From Actinospineispora eucalypti (GTDB taxonomy: Bacteria > Actinomycetota > Actinomycetes > Mycobacteriales > Pseudonocardiaceae): 64,000 nt of DNA. The stretch lies in assembly GCA_014208095.1 (NCBI GenBank), contig JACHMT010000004.1, positions 558,001 through 622,000 on the forward strand, written 5' to 3'. A model generated the notes under the pieces. That model saw only the letters and a list, made by a program, of their open reading frames with translations. It searched no databases and was not told the DNA's origin. Below are positions 39,148-47,756 of the stretch, in pieces. The position numbers and the translations under genes were made by a program. Position 1 is the first letter of the stretch, and each line of letters begins with the position of its first letter.

Positions 39148-40083
39148 TCAGGCTCGGGGGCTGCGCGCCGGGTCGTCGTCGGGGGCGGGCTTCGGCTCCG
39201 CCGGGGCCGGTCGCAGCCGGCGGGTGAGCCGGTCCAGCCGGGGCAGTTGGGAGTCCAGGTCCAGCGTGGCCAGCCGGCGCATCAGCGGCATCGCGTAGTG
39301 GAAGGTGCCGTAGGCCAGCCAGGAGCCGACGGTGACCGGCAGCACCGGGATGTCGAACCGCACGGCGAACCGGATCCGCTGGGCGACCAGTTCCGGACCG
39401 GGGGCGAGCCGCCCGAACACGTCCTGGATCAGCCCGCCTTTCTCCGCCGAATCGCCCGGCCCGGCGAACTTGGTGGCCGCGTAGATGTTGGTGGCGATGA
39501 AGCCGGGGCAGATGGCGCTCACGCCCACGTTGTGGTCGCGCAGCTCGGCGCGCAGCGCCTCGGAGAGCATCAGCACGGCGGCCTTGGTCATCACGTACGC
39601 CGGCAGCGCCCGGCTGGGCGTGTACGCGGCGGCGCTGGCGATGTTCACGATGTGCCCGCGCCTCTTTGGTTCTGTTTTGTGCCGCTCGGCCAGCTGGCGG
39701 CCGAACAGCCGGCAGCCGTAGGCGACGCCGAGCAGGTTGACGTCCACGATCCGGCGCAGGTCCTCCACCGAGTGCTCGAGGAACGGCCCGCCCATGCCGA
39801 TGCCGGCGTTGTTCACCACCACGTCCGGCACGCCGTGCGCCTCGGCGACCGACCCGGCGAACCGTTCGAAGGCCTCCGGGTCGGCCACGTCCAGCTGGTA
39901 CGCCTCGGCGGAGCCGCCGTGCTGGCTGATGCGCAGCACGGTCTCGGTGGCGGCGGCCAGGTCGATGTCCGCGCAGATGGCGGTGGCCCCGTCCTTGGCG
40001 AACGCCTCCGCCGTGGCCCGCCCGATGCCCGATCCGGCGCCGGTGACGACCACCAGCTCCGGACGGGTCAGCCTTCCGACCAT
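39148..40083 (-). CDS. short-chain dehydrogenase/reductase
   Basis: 311 residues. NAD(P) motif VVTGAGSGIGRATAE, ADIDL (acidic, favours NAD), NNAGIG, Ser in NIASAAAYTPSRALPAYVMTK with the YVMTK catalytic pair. The C-terminal extension has basic and Pro-rich residues after a membrane-prone stretch (VTVGSWLAYGTFHYAMP), as in SDRs of lipid metabolism in mycobacteria, where such SDRs occur fused to hydrolases. The neighbouring hydrolase supports a shared lipid or epoxide pathway. Confidence 0.88.
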   Translation of the reverse strand: MVGRLTRPELVVVTGAGSGIGRATAEAFAKDGATAICADIDLAAATETVLRISQHGGSAEAYQLDVADPEAFERFAGSVAEAHGVPDVVVNNAGIGMGGPFLEHSVEDLRRIVDVNLLGVAYGCRLFGRQLAERHKTEPKRRGHIVNIASAAAYTPSRALPAYVMTKAAVLMLSEALRAELRDHNVGVSAICPGFIATNIYAATKFAGPGDSAEKGGLIQDVFGRLAPGPELVAQRIRFAVRFDIPVLPVTVGSWLAYGTFHYAMPLMRRLATLDLDSQLPRLDRLTRRLRPAPAEPKPAPDDDPARSPRA

Positions 40084-40149
40084 CCGCCCTCACCCCATCG
40101 TGAAAGTTAACACCGCTCGTAAAAACGTAACATCTGTAAAGGGTGTTAG

Positions 40150-40965
40150 CTAGTCGAACAGGTCGGGCTCCGAGCGGGTGATCTGGTCCCACAGCGGCTG
40201 GAACATCAGCCAGCCGAGCGACTCGGTGCCGATCTGGTCGTGGGTGAGCTTGGCGTTCTCGTGGTCGATCGGCCGGGTGTCGCCGGTGGCCTTGCCGATC
40301 AGCTGGGCCTGCGCCGAGCGCTCCATGGTGATGAACCACCAGGCGGCCGAGTCGACGCTGGTGCCGGCGGTGAGCAGGCCGTGGTTGGCCAGGATGATCG
40401 CCTTGTTCGCGCCCAGGGTGGCCGCGATCCGCTTGCCGTAGTCGGTGTCGTAGACCACCCCGGAGAACTCCTCGAACCGGGTGTGGTCCTGGTAGAAGGC
40501 GCAGGAGTCCTGGGTGAGCGGCTCCAGGAACTGGCCGGTCGCGGCCAGCGTCTTGCCGTACAGCGAGTGGCTGTGCGCCGCCGCGACCACGTCCGGCCGG
40601 GCGTGGTGGATCGCCGAGTGGATGGCGAAAGCGGCCTCGTTGACCGGGTGCCGCCCCCGCACCACCTGGCCGTCCGTGTTGACCAGCAGCAGGTCGCTGA
40701 CCCGGATGTGCTTGAACGATACGGCGAACGGGTTGACCCAGAAGTGGTCGGTGAACTCCGGGTCGCGGGCGGTGATGTGCCCGGCCACGCCCTCCTCGAA
40801 GCCGAACCGGCCGAACAGGCGGAGCGCGGCGGTGAGCCGTTCCTTGCGGTGCCGGCGCTCCGCCGCGACGTCGTCGAACACCGGTGGCCGGCGCGTGATC
40901 AGTTCCTCGGCGGGGATCGGTGACAGGTCCTCGCGGGTGAGCGGTTCGCGGCTGGAGGGCGGCAC
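40150..40965 (-). CDS. class II aldolase/adducin family protein
   Basis: 271 residues from GTG 40965 with aggag upstream. Metal-site signatures of the aldolase II fold: GRFGFEEGVAGHITARDPE, HSAIHHARPDVVAAAHSHSLYGKTLA (two or three His) and ILANHGLLTAG. Relatives are fuculose-phosphate or methylthioribulose-phosphate aldolases and dehydratases, but this longer actinobacterial version has no fixed substrate. It begins 8 bp after the stop of the upstream oxidoreductase on the same strand. Confidence 0.85.
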   Translation of the reverse strand: MPPSSREPLTREDLSPIPAEELITRRPPVFDDVAAERRHRKERLTAALRLFGRFGFEEGVAGHITARDPEFTDHFWVNPFAVSFKHIRVSDLLLVNTDGQVVRGRHPVNEAAFAIHSAIHHARPDVVAAAHSHSLYGKTLAATGQFLEPLTQDSCAFYQDHTRFEEFSGVVYDTDYGKRIAATLGANKAIILANHGLLTAGTSVDSAAWWFITMERSAQAQLIGKATGDTRPIDHENAKLTHDQIGTESLGWLMFQPLWDQITRSEPDLFD

Positions 40966-40973
40966 GGCGGCTC

Positions 40974-41981
40974 CTAAGTTAGTTTCAGCACCAACTTTCC
41001 GATGTTCTCTCCGCGGAACAGCTTGAGCAAGGTTTCCGGGAAATCGGCGACCGAACCGCCCACCACGTCCTCCCTGGACTGCAGCTTGCCCTCGCGCAGC
41101 CAGCCGGCCATCGCGGCGGCGCCCTCCGGGTAGCGGTCGTAGAAGTCGGTGACGATGAAGCCCTCCATGCGCGCGCGGTTGATCAGTAGGCTCAGGTAGT
41201 TCTTCGGCCCGGCGATCTGCTCGCGGGCGTTGTACTGGCTGATCGCCCCGCACAGCACCACCCGCGCGCCCACGGTGAGCCGGGCCAGCGCCAGGTCCAG
41301 GATCTCCCCGCCGACGTTGTCGAAGTACACCTGCACGCCGTCCGGGGTGGCCTCGCGGATGCGCCCGGCCAGGTTCGGCTCGCGGTAGTCCAGCGCGGCG
41401 TCGAAGCCCAGCTCACGCACCCATTCACACTTCTCCGCGCCGCCCGCGATGCCCACCGCCCGGCAGCCGTGGATCTTGGCCAGCTGGCCGACCAGGCTGC
41501 CCACCGCGCCGGCCGCGCCGCTGACCAGCACCGTGTCGCCGGGCTTCGGCACGCCGACGTCGAAGAAGCCGAAGTAGGCGGTCATGCCGGTCATGCCCAG
41601 CGCGGCCAGGTAGGTGGGCATGGGCACGGCGCCCGGGTCGACGGCGATCAGCGCGGTGCCGTCCGACACCACGTACTCCTGCACGCCGAACATCCCGGTG
41701 ACGTGCTGGCCGACCGGAAACTTCGGGTGGTTCGAGGCCACGACCTCGCCGGCGCCGAGCGCCCGCATCACGTCGTTCAGGCCCACCGGCGGCAGGTAGG
41801 AGGGCCGGTCGTCCATCCACCCGCGCATCGCGGGGTCCACCGAGATGTGCGACACCTTGATCACCAGTTGGCCGTCGGCCGGGGTGGGCACCGGCTCCTC
41901 CACGAGCGCCCAGTCACTCGGCTTCGGCTCGCCCACCGGCCGCGCGGCCAGTCGGACCTGGTGGTTGACGGATGTGCTCAC
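40974..41981 (-). CDS. NADP-dependent medium-chain reductase (CurA type)
   Basis: 335 residues from GTG 41981. Zinc-free MDR protein: VSHISVDPAMRGWMDDRPSY, GMTGMTAYFGFFDVG, Rossmann motif VSGAAGAVGSLVGQLAKIHG, FDNVGGEILD and C-terminal GENIGKLVLKL. Matches leukotriene B4 dehydrogenase/curcumin reductase, reducing activated double bonds with NADPH. It leads a two-gene unit with the class II aldolase. It is divergent from the P-loop kinase gene. Confidence 0.88.
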   Translation of the reverse strand: MSTSVNHQVRLAARPVGEPKPSDWALVEEPVPTPADGQLVIKVSHISVDPAMRGWMDDRPSYLPPVGLNDVMRALGAGEVVASNHPKFPVGQHVTGMFGVQEYVVSDGTALIAVDPGAVPMPTYLAALGMTGMTAYFGFFDVGVPKPGDTVLVSGAAGAVGSLVGQLAKIHGCRAVGIAGGAEKCEWVRELGFDAALDYREPNLAGRIREATPDGVQVYFDNVGGEILDLALARLTVGARVVLCGAISQYNAREQIAGPKNYLSLLINRARMEGFIVTDFYDRYPEGAAAMAGWLREGKLQSREDVVGGSVADFPETLLKLFRGENIGKLVLKLT

Positions 41982-42068
41982 CTTGGGCTCCCGTGATCGC
42001 CGGCATGCTGCTGGGTCTGCTGGGTGCGAGCCTGCCACTCAGCCGGGGTGCCCGCGAGTCGGGCGGCC

Positions 42069-42074
42069 TAGGGT
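42069..42074 (+). promoter_or_regulatory. -10 box TAGGGT of a leaderless gene
   Basis: TAGGGT followed by 6 nt and then the GTG start at 42081, the same arrangement as upstream of the WS/DGAT gene. The first transcribed base is likely the G of GTG. Confidence 0.55.
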
Positions 42075-42080
42075 CACCCG

Positions 42081-42632
42081 GTGCCGCGCCTCATCCTGTT
42101 GAACGGTCCGCCGGGCATCGGCAAGTCCACGCTGGCCCGGCGCTACGTGGACGACCACCCGGGCGTGCTCGACCTGGACATCGACCGGCTGCGCTCGATG
42201 ATCGGCGGCTGGCGGGATCGCTACGCGGAGAGTGGTGCGCTGGCCCGGACCGCGGCGCTCACCATGGCTGTCACCCACCTGCGCGCGGGTCATGACGTGC
42301 TGGTGCCGCAGTACATCGGCCGGGCGAGCGAGCTGGCGCGTCTCGAGCGGACGGCCGAGGAGGCCGGCGCGGAGTTCCGGGGACTTGCCCTAATGGACGA
42401 GAGGGCCGGTGCGCTGGAACGGTTCGAGCGGCGCGAGGCGGTGACGCCCGAGCAGCGCGCCGCCCGGCGGGACGTGGCCCTCGGCGGGGGAGCGGTCATG
42501 CTCGGCCGGATGTACGACCGGCTGGCCGAGCTGCTGCGCGACCGTCCGGGGGTGGTCGTACTGCGCAGTGTGCCCGGCGACGTGGACGGGACCTATCGCG
42601 CCCTGCTGACGGCGTTGGGTGAACACCCATAA
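42081..42632 (+). CDS. P-loop kinase-like protein
   Basis: 183 residues. Walker A GPPGIGKSTLAR at residues 9-20, a base-binding region LDLDIDRLRSMIGGW, then a lid with ERFERREAVTPEQRAARRD. Belongs to the AAA_33/gluconate-kinase-like ATPases. Such proteins phosphorylate small alcohols or nucleosides, or antibiotics in some cases. The substrate is not deducible. Probably a leaderless mRNA. Stands alone. Confidence 0.8.
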   Translation: MPRLILLNGPPGIGKSTLARRYVDDHPGVLDLDIDRLRSMIGGWRDRYAESGALARTAALTMAVTHLRAGHDVLVPQYIGRASELARLERTAEEAGAEFRGLALMDERAGALERFERREAVTPEQRAARRDVALGGGAVMLGRMYDRLAELLRDRPGVVVLRSVPGDVDGTYRALLTALGEHP

Positions 42633-42785
42633 CCGGTGCTCAAGTGGCACACGCGAGTTTTGTGGGTGGCTTCGCTGCGCCGTTCGAGCGGTGAACTTTC
42701 CAAGCACTTCGATCACTCGATGATCTCGTTATAACCTCCGCCTCCCGCGGTCGGGAGTCGACCGCCTGACCGGGGCGGAGGCACG

Positions 42786-43508
42786 TTGAGCCAGCAAGAA
42801 TTCCGAACGCGACCGGACGGGACGAAGTATCCGCTCACGCCGACGAAGCCCAAGAACGGCTGGGTCGGGGTGGCGCTCGTGGCCGGACTGGTGCTCGGCG
42901 GCGGAGCCGTGGGCACGAGTACTTCGGCTGCCGCCCCAGGGGCGAGAGCCGGGCAGTCGGCCCAGGCGGCCCGCTCGGCGCAGTCCGCGTGGTCGGGAAG
43001 GTCCGGGCGGTCGGGGAGGTCGGCGCGTTCGGCGGCGGCCGAGGTGAGGGCCGTGGTGCGTGCCGCGCGGGTGGTGGACCGACTGCGGCGCCAGGGCCAC
43101 CAGGCCCGGCTGGAGGCCCACCGGGACGACCCGGACTGCGCCGCGCACGCCGAAGGCGAGCTGCGGGCCTGCCTGGCGAACCACCAGGCCCACCGGTGCC
43201 GGGGCCTGCGGCGCGCGCTGATCGTGGTGCCGGTGGAGGGGACCGAGGTGCTGGTCGCGGTGTCCTGGGTGCGCATGCGGGACCGGCGGTCCGCCGCCGA
43301 GTTGCGGCGACTGCTGGTATGGCCGGGCGCGGGCAGCGTCGTCGAGCTGTCCCGGGAGATCGGGCGCTACCGGGGCGTGCGGTTCGACGCGGCCGCCTCG
43401 GTTTCCGCCGTGGACGGCGACACGGTGATCAGCGTGCGGGCGCGGCCGGTGTCCGGAGCGGCGGGCGCCCGTCTGGCCGGCGTGATCGCCCGCGCCGCCC
43501 TCGGCTGA
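42786..43508 (+). CDS. membrane-anchored hypothetical protein
   Basis: 240 residues from TTG 42786 (ggagg upstream). Polar start, one hydrophobic segment at about 26-44 (WVGVALVAGLVLGGGAVG), then a Ser/Ala/Arg linker with repeats of SGRSGRSGRSARS, then a domain with three cysteines (DCAAHAEGELRACLANHQAHRC) and a beta-rich C-terminus. I do not recognise the family. It is probably exported or membrane-tethered with the C-terminal part outside. It ends 162 bp before a 17-bp-arm hairpin. Confidence 0.65.
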   Translation: MSQQEFRTRPDGTKYPLTPTKPKNGWVGVALVAGLVLGGGAVGTSTSAAAPGARAGQSAQAARSAQSAWSGRSGRSGRSARSAAAEVRAVVRAARVVDRLRRQGHQARLEAHRDDPDCAAHAEGELRACLANHQAHRCRGLRRALIVVPVEGTEVLVAVSWVRMRDRRSAAELRRLLVWPGAGSVVELSREIGRYRGVRFDAAASVSAVDGDTVISVRARPVSGAAGARLAGVIARAALG

Positions 43509-43669
43509 GCCGCCGGCGCGAAACCGCGGTCCGGCTGCCCGGCGCGCGCTGGCTCGATCGACCTCGACAGCAGTCTTGTTCGATCACGACCTGCGCCAGA
43601 CTGACGCCGATCTCGATGCCGGCACCGCCGGCCCTGTCCGGGACGCCCGAGGAGGGTGATCGCCGTCCC

Positions 43670-43706
43670 TGGCGGTTAGGCGTCGATTTTCGACGCCTAA
43701 CCGCCA
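43670..43706. repeat. TGGCGGTT hairpin, copy 1
   Basis: Perfect 17-bp arms TGGCGGTTAGGCGTCGA/TCGACGCCTAACCGCCA with a 3-nt TTT loop. The same frame with two swapped base pairs is at 63230-63266. GATC occurs outside each end of both copies. It lies in the 319-bp gap 43509-43827. Confidence 0.85.
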
Positions 43707-43773
43707 CGGTTGGAGATCATGCCCCGCCGCAGCCACCCAACGCGGGCACCCGGCCAGCGCCGTCCCGGCTGAG

Positions 43774-43829
43774 AGTGACTGAACCACGCTGCTGAAGTGA
43801 CTGAACCACGCTGCTGGAGTGACTGAATC
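43774..43829. repeat. 22-bp tandem repeat at the epimerase stop codon
   Basis: About 2.5 units of a 22-bp repeat (AGTGACTGAACCACGCTGCT plus two bases). Read on the minus strand it begins GATTCAGTCACT, and its first two bases finish the TGA stop of the epimerase gene. A near-identical 41-bp stretch lies within lon (51486-51526). Confidence 0.8.
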
Positions 43830-44742
43830 AGGAGGGGAGGGTGGGCATCCAGGTGGCGGTTTCGGGGAGGCCGGCCGAGAGGGGGCGGGGGGTTAGGCCC
43901 AGGGCGTGGGTGGCGGTGTCCTTGACCTGGACCGGGGCTAGCTTGCCGTACACCTCTGATCGCCGGGCGAACGTTCCGGCGTCCGGGCCGAGTGAGCTGC
44001 CCGGTGGCAGCGCGCGCACCCGGTGCGGGCTGTTGACCAGCGACGCGTACCGGTGCAACACCTCTCCGAACCCGGCCACCTCCCCGCACAGCACATAACG
44101 CCGCCCGGGCGAGCCGTGCCGGTGGGCGAGCAGCATCCCCCGGGCCACGTCCTCAGCAAGCACCCAACCCACCCGGGCGTCCACCACCTCGGTGACCCGG
44201 CCGGCGGCGGCCGCCGCGAACAGCGCGTTGTAGCTGCCCGCCCCGGCCGGGCTGGGGCCGTAGATGGCGACCGGGCTGACCACCACGGCGGGCAGCCCGG
44301 AGCCCAGCACCAGGGCCTCGGCCTCCGCCTTGGTCACCGAGTACGGGTCGGTGAACGCGGTCACCCCGGGCGGCGCATCCTCGGACACCAGGCCGGTCCG
44401 GTCGATGATCGCCGCGCCGGTGCTGGTGTGGACGAACCGGCCCACCCCGGCCCGGGCGGCGGCGTCCAGCACGTTGCGGGTGCCGGCGACGTTCAGCTCC
44501 CTGGTCTCGGCCAGTGAGCTGCCGATCGAGGCGGCCAGATGGAACACTGCCGTGCAGCCGGTCGCGGCGGCGTACAAGGCGTCCGGATCGCCCAGCTCGG
44601 CCACCGCGTACGGCACTCCGGCCGGCAACGCGGCTGCCCTGGCCTCGGTGCGGACCACCGCGCGCACCGGTTCGCCGGCTGCCAGCAGCGCCTTGACCAG
44701 CGCGGAACCCAGATAACCGGTCGCACCGGTGACGAGCAGCAT
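43828..44742 (-). CDS. NAD-dependent epimerase/dehydratase
   Basis: 304 residues from ATG 44742. Extended SDR: VTGATGYLGSALVKALLAAGEPVRAVVR, VFHLAASIGSSLAETRELNVAGTRNVLDAA, Ser/Thr HTSTGAA, catalytic PYSVTKAEAE. It resembles dihydroflavonol reductase-like and 3-beta-hydroxysteroid dehydrogenase-like proteins. The substrate is unknown. The stop codon is made partly by a repeat. Upstream (44743-45009) I see no gene. Confidence 0.85.
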   Translation of the reverse strand: MLLVTGATGYLGSALVKALLAAGEPVRAVVRTEARAAALPAGVPYAVAELGDPDALYAAATGCTAVFHLAASIGSSLAETRELNVAGTRNVLDAAARAGVGRFVHTSTGAAIIDRTGLVSEDAPPGVTAFTDPYSVTKAEAEALVLGSGLPAVVVSPVAIYGPSPAGAGSYNALFAAAAAGRVTEVVDARVGWVLAEDVARGMLLAHRHGSPGRRYVLCGEVAGFGEVLHRYASLVNSPHRVRALPPGSSLGPDAGTFARRSEVYGKLAPVQVKDTATHALGLTPRPLSAGLPETATWMPTLPS

Positions 44743-45009
44743 GCCCCCATCCTGCCCGTGGGGCACTTGGGCGCGACCGGCGGTCGGTAGGCGGTCGCTA
44801 ATCGAATGGAGTAGCCGCCGATCTTGAAACAGCAGCCGGTTATCCAGGTGTTCCCAATGGGGCACGGATGGGCTATTGGCGCCGCGGGCCACTCGTCTCG
44901 GGGTCACGCCCAGTGAGCGCTGCCGGTGCCGTAGAGCACATCCTGAGAGCGACATCTGTGTTGTTATTCACAGGCACGTTTAGCCCGAGAAACAGATGGA
45001 GGCCGGGAG

Positions 45010-45648
45010 ATGTCGTCGTGGTGGAACAGTTCGCGGGCCATTTACGGCGCGGAACTGCGAGCCGGCGCGCTCTGCCTGGTCGACCACGGTTGGCCGGTCG
45101 TACCGGGTTCCTGCCTGGATTCGGTCCCGGCGTTTGAAGAGGGGGTGGCGGCGGCCAGTTGTGACCCGGCGCGGGTGGGCCAGTGGTGGTCCGAGGCGCC
45201 GTACTCGGTGTTGTTGGCCACCGGTGACGCGTTGGACGTCATCGAGGTGCCGGCCTGGATGGGCCGCCGGATGGCCAGCACGCTGCGAGAGGTCGGACTG
45301 GTCGCCCCACTTGTCGCCACGCCCACCGGGCGTTGGTGTTTCCCCGTGAGCCCCGGCGGCGGCCAGCTGACCGAACAGGTGGCCGCCGCCGATGCCAAGT
45401 GGCACGGGAAGGGCTCCTGGGTCATCGCACCGCCGTCCGAGTGTGCGGACGGGCTGGTGCACTGGCGAGTGCACCCTTCGGTGTGCGGCTGGCGCCTGCC
45501 GGACGCCGAACTCGTGCACAGCGCGGCCGCCGAGGCCGCGCGTTGGCGCGCCGCTACGACTCCCGCGGCGGCGGCAGCGCCCGAAGGGGCGGACGACCGG
45601 CTGGTAGCCCAGCGGCCAGCCGGCGTCGCCTCTGGCATGCGGTCCTAG
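45010..45648 (+). CDS. prim-pol domain protein
   Basis: 212 residues from ATG 45010, ggaggccgggag upstream. Phrases match the bifunctional primase/polymerase N-terminal fold of actinobacteria: LCLVDHGWPVVPGSC, ASCDPARVGQWWSEAPYSVLLATGDALDVIEVPAWMG, WCFPVSPGG and SWVIAPPSECADGLVHWRV. The metal-binding acidic residues of active prim-pols are not clear (DALD possible). Chromosomal copies near housekeeping genes have no known role. The C-terminus is Ala-rich and disordered. Confidence 0.7.
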   Translation: MSSWWNSSRAIYGAELRAGALCLVDHGWPVVPGSCLDSVPAFEEGVAAASCDPARVGQWWSEAPYSVLLATGDALDVIEVPAWMGRRMASTLREVGLVAPLVATPTGRWCFPVSPGGGQLTEQVAAADAKWHGKGSWVIAPPSECADGLVHWRVHPSVCGWRLPDAELVHSAAAEAARWRAATTPAAAAAPEGADDRLVAQRPAGVASGMRS

Positions 45649-45804
45649 CCCAAGGACCGCGAGCCACGCAAGGGGCTGATTGCTCCGCTGCGGCGAACCG
45701 TCGGGGCGCGCCGGAGCAGCCCGAAAGACCGGGCCGGGGTAGGTGGTCCGCCCGCCACCACCCCGGCCCGGTTCGCGAGTGGTTCCAAGGAGACCGGGCA
45801 CACT

Positions 45805-47091
45805 GTGAATGTGACAACCGCGTTCACACCGATCGGTCTGGACCCGCGCAACGCCGAGATCAAGCGCCGGGGCCTGCGCCGGATGAAGCTCGTGGCGGCC
45901 GGTTTCCTGGCCGGCGCCACGGTGCTGTTCATCGCGGCCCACCTGTGGCTGTCCGCCGGCGGGCCGGGTTGGCTGGGCTACGTCAAGGCCGCCGCCGAGG
46001 CCGGCATGGTCGGTGCGCTGGCCGACTGGTTCGCCGTCACCGCGCTGTTCCGGCGCCCGCTGGGCCTGCCCATCCCGCACACCGCGATCATCCCGACCAA
46101 GAAGGACCTGCTCGGCGACAGCCTCGGTGACTTCGTCGGGGCCAACTTCCTGGCCGAGGACGTGGTGCGGGACAAGCTGAGCCGCGCCGAGCTGCCCCGG
46201 CGGCTGGGCACCTGGGTGGCCGAGCCGGAGAACGCCGAGCGGGTCACCGCCGAGCTGGCCACCGCCGTGCGGGGCGCGGTCACCGTGCTGCGCGACGAGT
46301 ACGTGCAGGACGTGCTCGAACAGGTGCTGGTGAAGCAGCTGATGGACCGCGAGTGGGGGCCGCCGCTGGGCAAGGTGCTGTCCGGGGTGCTGGCCGACGG
46401 CGCCCACCACCGGATGGTCGACCTGGTCTGCGACCGGGCCTACGAGTGGGTGCGGGGCAACTACGACCTGGTCATGCGGGTGGTCTCGGACCAGGCGCCG
46501 AACTGGTCGCCCCGGTTCGTGGACGAGCTGGTGGCCGACAAGGTGTTCCGCGAGGTGCTGGAGTTCTCCTGGGCGGTGAAGACCGACCCCGACCACCCGC
46601 TGCGCAAGGCGGTGGACAAGTTCCTGGTCGAGTTCGCCGACGACATGCAGCACGACCGGCCGACCATCGAGCGCACCGAGGCGATCAAGCACCAGTTGGT
46701 CGAGCACCCGGATGTGCAGCGGTTCATCGGCAAGGCCTGGGGCACCGCCAAGACCATGTTGCTGGACGCGGCCGCCGACCCGTCCAGTGCGCTGCGCCGG
46801 CGGGTCGCCCAGGGGTTGGCCTCGCTGGGCGAGCGGTTGGCCACCGACGCGGAGTTCCGCGCCAAGTTCGACGGCTGGCTGCTGGACGCGGCCGGCTATG
46901 TGGTGCGCCACTACCGGGCGGAGATCACCACACTGATCACCGACACGGTGGACCGCTGGGACGGCCCGGAGACCGCTCGCAAGGTGGAGCTCCAGGTGGG
47001 CCGCGACCTCCAGTACATCCGGATCAACGGCACCGTGGTCGGCGCCCTGGCCGGCCTGGCCATCTACACCCTCTCCCAACTCCTCGGCTGA
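45805..47091 (+). CDS. DUF445 family membrane protein
   Basis: 428 residues from GTG 45805. A helix at about 28-50 and WLGYVKAAAEAGMVGALADWFAVTALFRRPLGLPIPHTAIIP, the DUF445 signature, come first; a long helical middle follows, then a C-terminal membrane segment (GTVVGALAGLAIYTLSQLLG). Function unknown; relatives are near envelope genes. In mycobacteria a similar gene is, as I recall, directly before the Rv0474 regulator, as here. A GC hairpin follows it. Confidence 0.85.
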   Translation: MNVTTAFTPIGLDPRNAEIKRRGLRRMKLVAAGFLAGATVLFIAAHLWLSAGGPGWLGYVKAAAEAGMVGALADWFAVTALFRRPLGLPIPHTAIIPTKKDLLGDSLGDFVGANFLAEDVVRDKLSRAELPRRLGTWVAEPENAERVTAELATAVRGAVTVLRDEYVQDVLEQVLVKQLMDREWGPPLGKVLSGVLADGAHHRMVDLVCDRAYEWVRGNYDLVMRVVSDQAPNWSPRFVDELVADKVFREVLEFSWAVKTDPDHPLRKAVDKFLVEFADDMQHDRPTIERTEAIKHQLVEHPDVQRFIGKAWGTAKTMLLDAAADPSSALRRRVAQGLASLGERLATDAEFRAKFDGWLLDAAGYVVRHYRAEITTLITDTVDRWDGPETARKVELQVGRDLQYIRINGTVVGALAGLAIYTLSQLLG

Positions 47092-47103
47092 CCCGCACCA
47101 CCA

Positions 47104-47136
47104 CCCCGCGAGGCGGTACCCACGGCACTCGCGGGG
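47104..47136 (+). terminator. hairpin after the DUF445 gene
   Basis: CCCCGCGA (47104-47111) pairs with TCGCGGGG (47129-47136), 12 bp beyond the stop codon. Loop 17 nt, no T run, as is usual for actinobacterial terminators. Confidence 0.5.
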
Positions 47137-47183
47137 CGTGGGGAAACGTGGCGAGGGCCACGTAACCTGCGCAAGCAGAGTGC

Positions 47184-47218
47184 TTGCTACAGCTAGCGCA
47201 ATGGTCTACCGTCGGTAG
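47184..47218 (+). promoter_or_regulatory. promoter and operator of the XRE-hbhA operon
   Basis: -35-like TTGCTA (47184-47189), 17 bp, -10-like TACCGT (47207-47212). The -10 lies within the perfect 13-bp palindrome CTACCGTCGGTAG (47206-47218), an ideal position for autorepression by the XRE protein encoded 30 bp downstream. Confidence 0.65.
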
Positions 47219-47247
47219 CACCAGATCGAAACCCACTGGGGGCGTAA

Positions 47248-47751
47248 ATGAGCAAGTCCGATTCCAACCCCGTCGAGCACGTCGGCCACGCCGTCGGGCA
47301 AGCGGTCGAGGACATCGGTGAGTACATCCGCCAGCAGCGGGTAGGTGCTCAGGTCTCGTTGCGACAGCTGGCCAAGCTGGCCGGCGTGAGCAACCCGTAC
47401 CTGAGTCAGATCGAGCGGGGGCTTCGCAAGCCCTCGGCGGAGATTTTGCAGCAGATCGCCCGGGGGCTGCGCATCTCGGCCGAGGCGCTCTACGTCCGCG
47501 CGGGGATTCTCGAGCAACGGCCGGCCAGTGCGGTGACCGACGCGGTGCTCGCGGATCTCGAACTGTCCGAACGGCAGAAGCAGGTACTGCTCGACATCTA
47601 CCAGTCCTTCCGGCTGGAGAACGAGCACTCCGCCGGCAAGGCGCCGAGCACGACCGCCGGCCAGACCTTCGGCAGCGTCGCCGACCAGCAAGCCGACCGC
47701 GTGACCGACAACTCAAACCAGAACAACTCCACGATCTCACCAGAGAGGTGA
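47248..47751 (+). CDS. XRE family regulator (Rv0474-like)
   Basis: 167 residues. Central HTH: EYIRQQRVGAQVSLRQLAKLAGVSNPYLSQIERGLRKPSAEILQQIARGLRISAEALYVRAG. The tail is polar with an Asn/Ser-rich end. The order XRE, hbhA, DUF2516 is that of Rv0474-Rv0476 in M. tuberculosis, and the XRE stop lies 5 bp before the hbhA start. A perfect palindrome over the -10 box suggests that it regulates its own operon. Homologs are little studied. Confidence 0.85.
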   Translation: MSKSDSNPVEHVGHAVGQAVEDIGEYIRQQRVGAQVSLRQLAKLAGVSNPYLSQIERGLRKPSAEILQQIARGLRISAEALYVRAGILEQRPASAVTDAVLADLELSERQKQVLLDIYQSFRLENEHSAGKAPSTTAGQTFGSVADQQADRVTDNSNQNNSTISPER

Positions 47752-47756
47752 TCACG

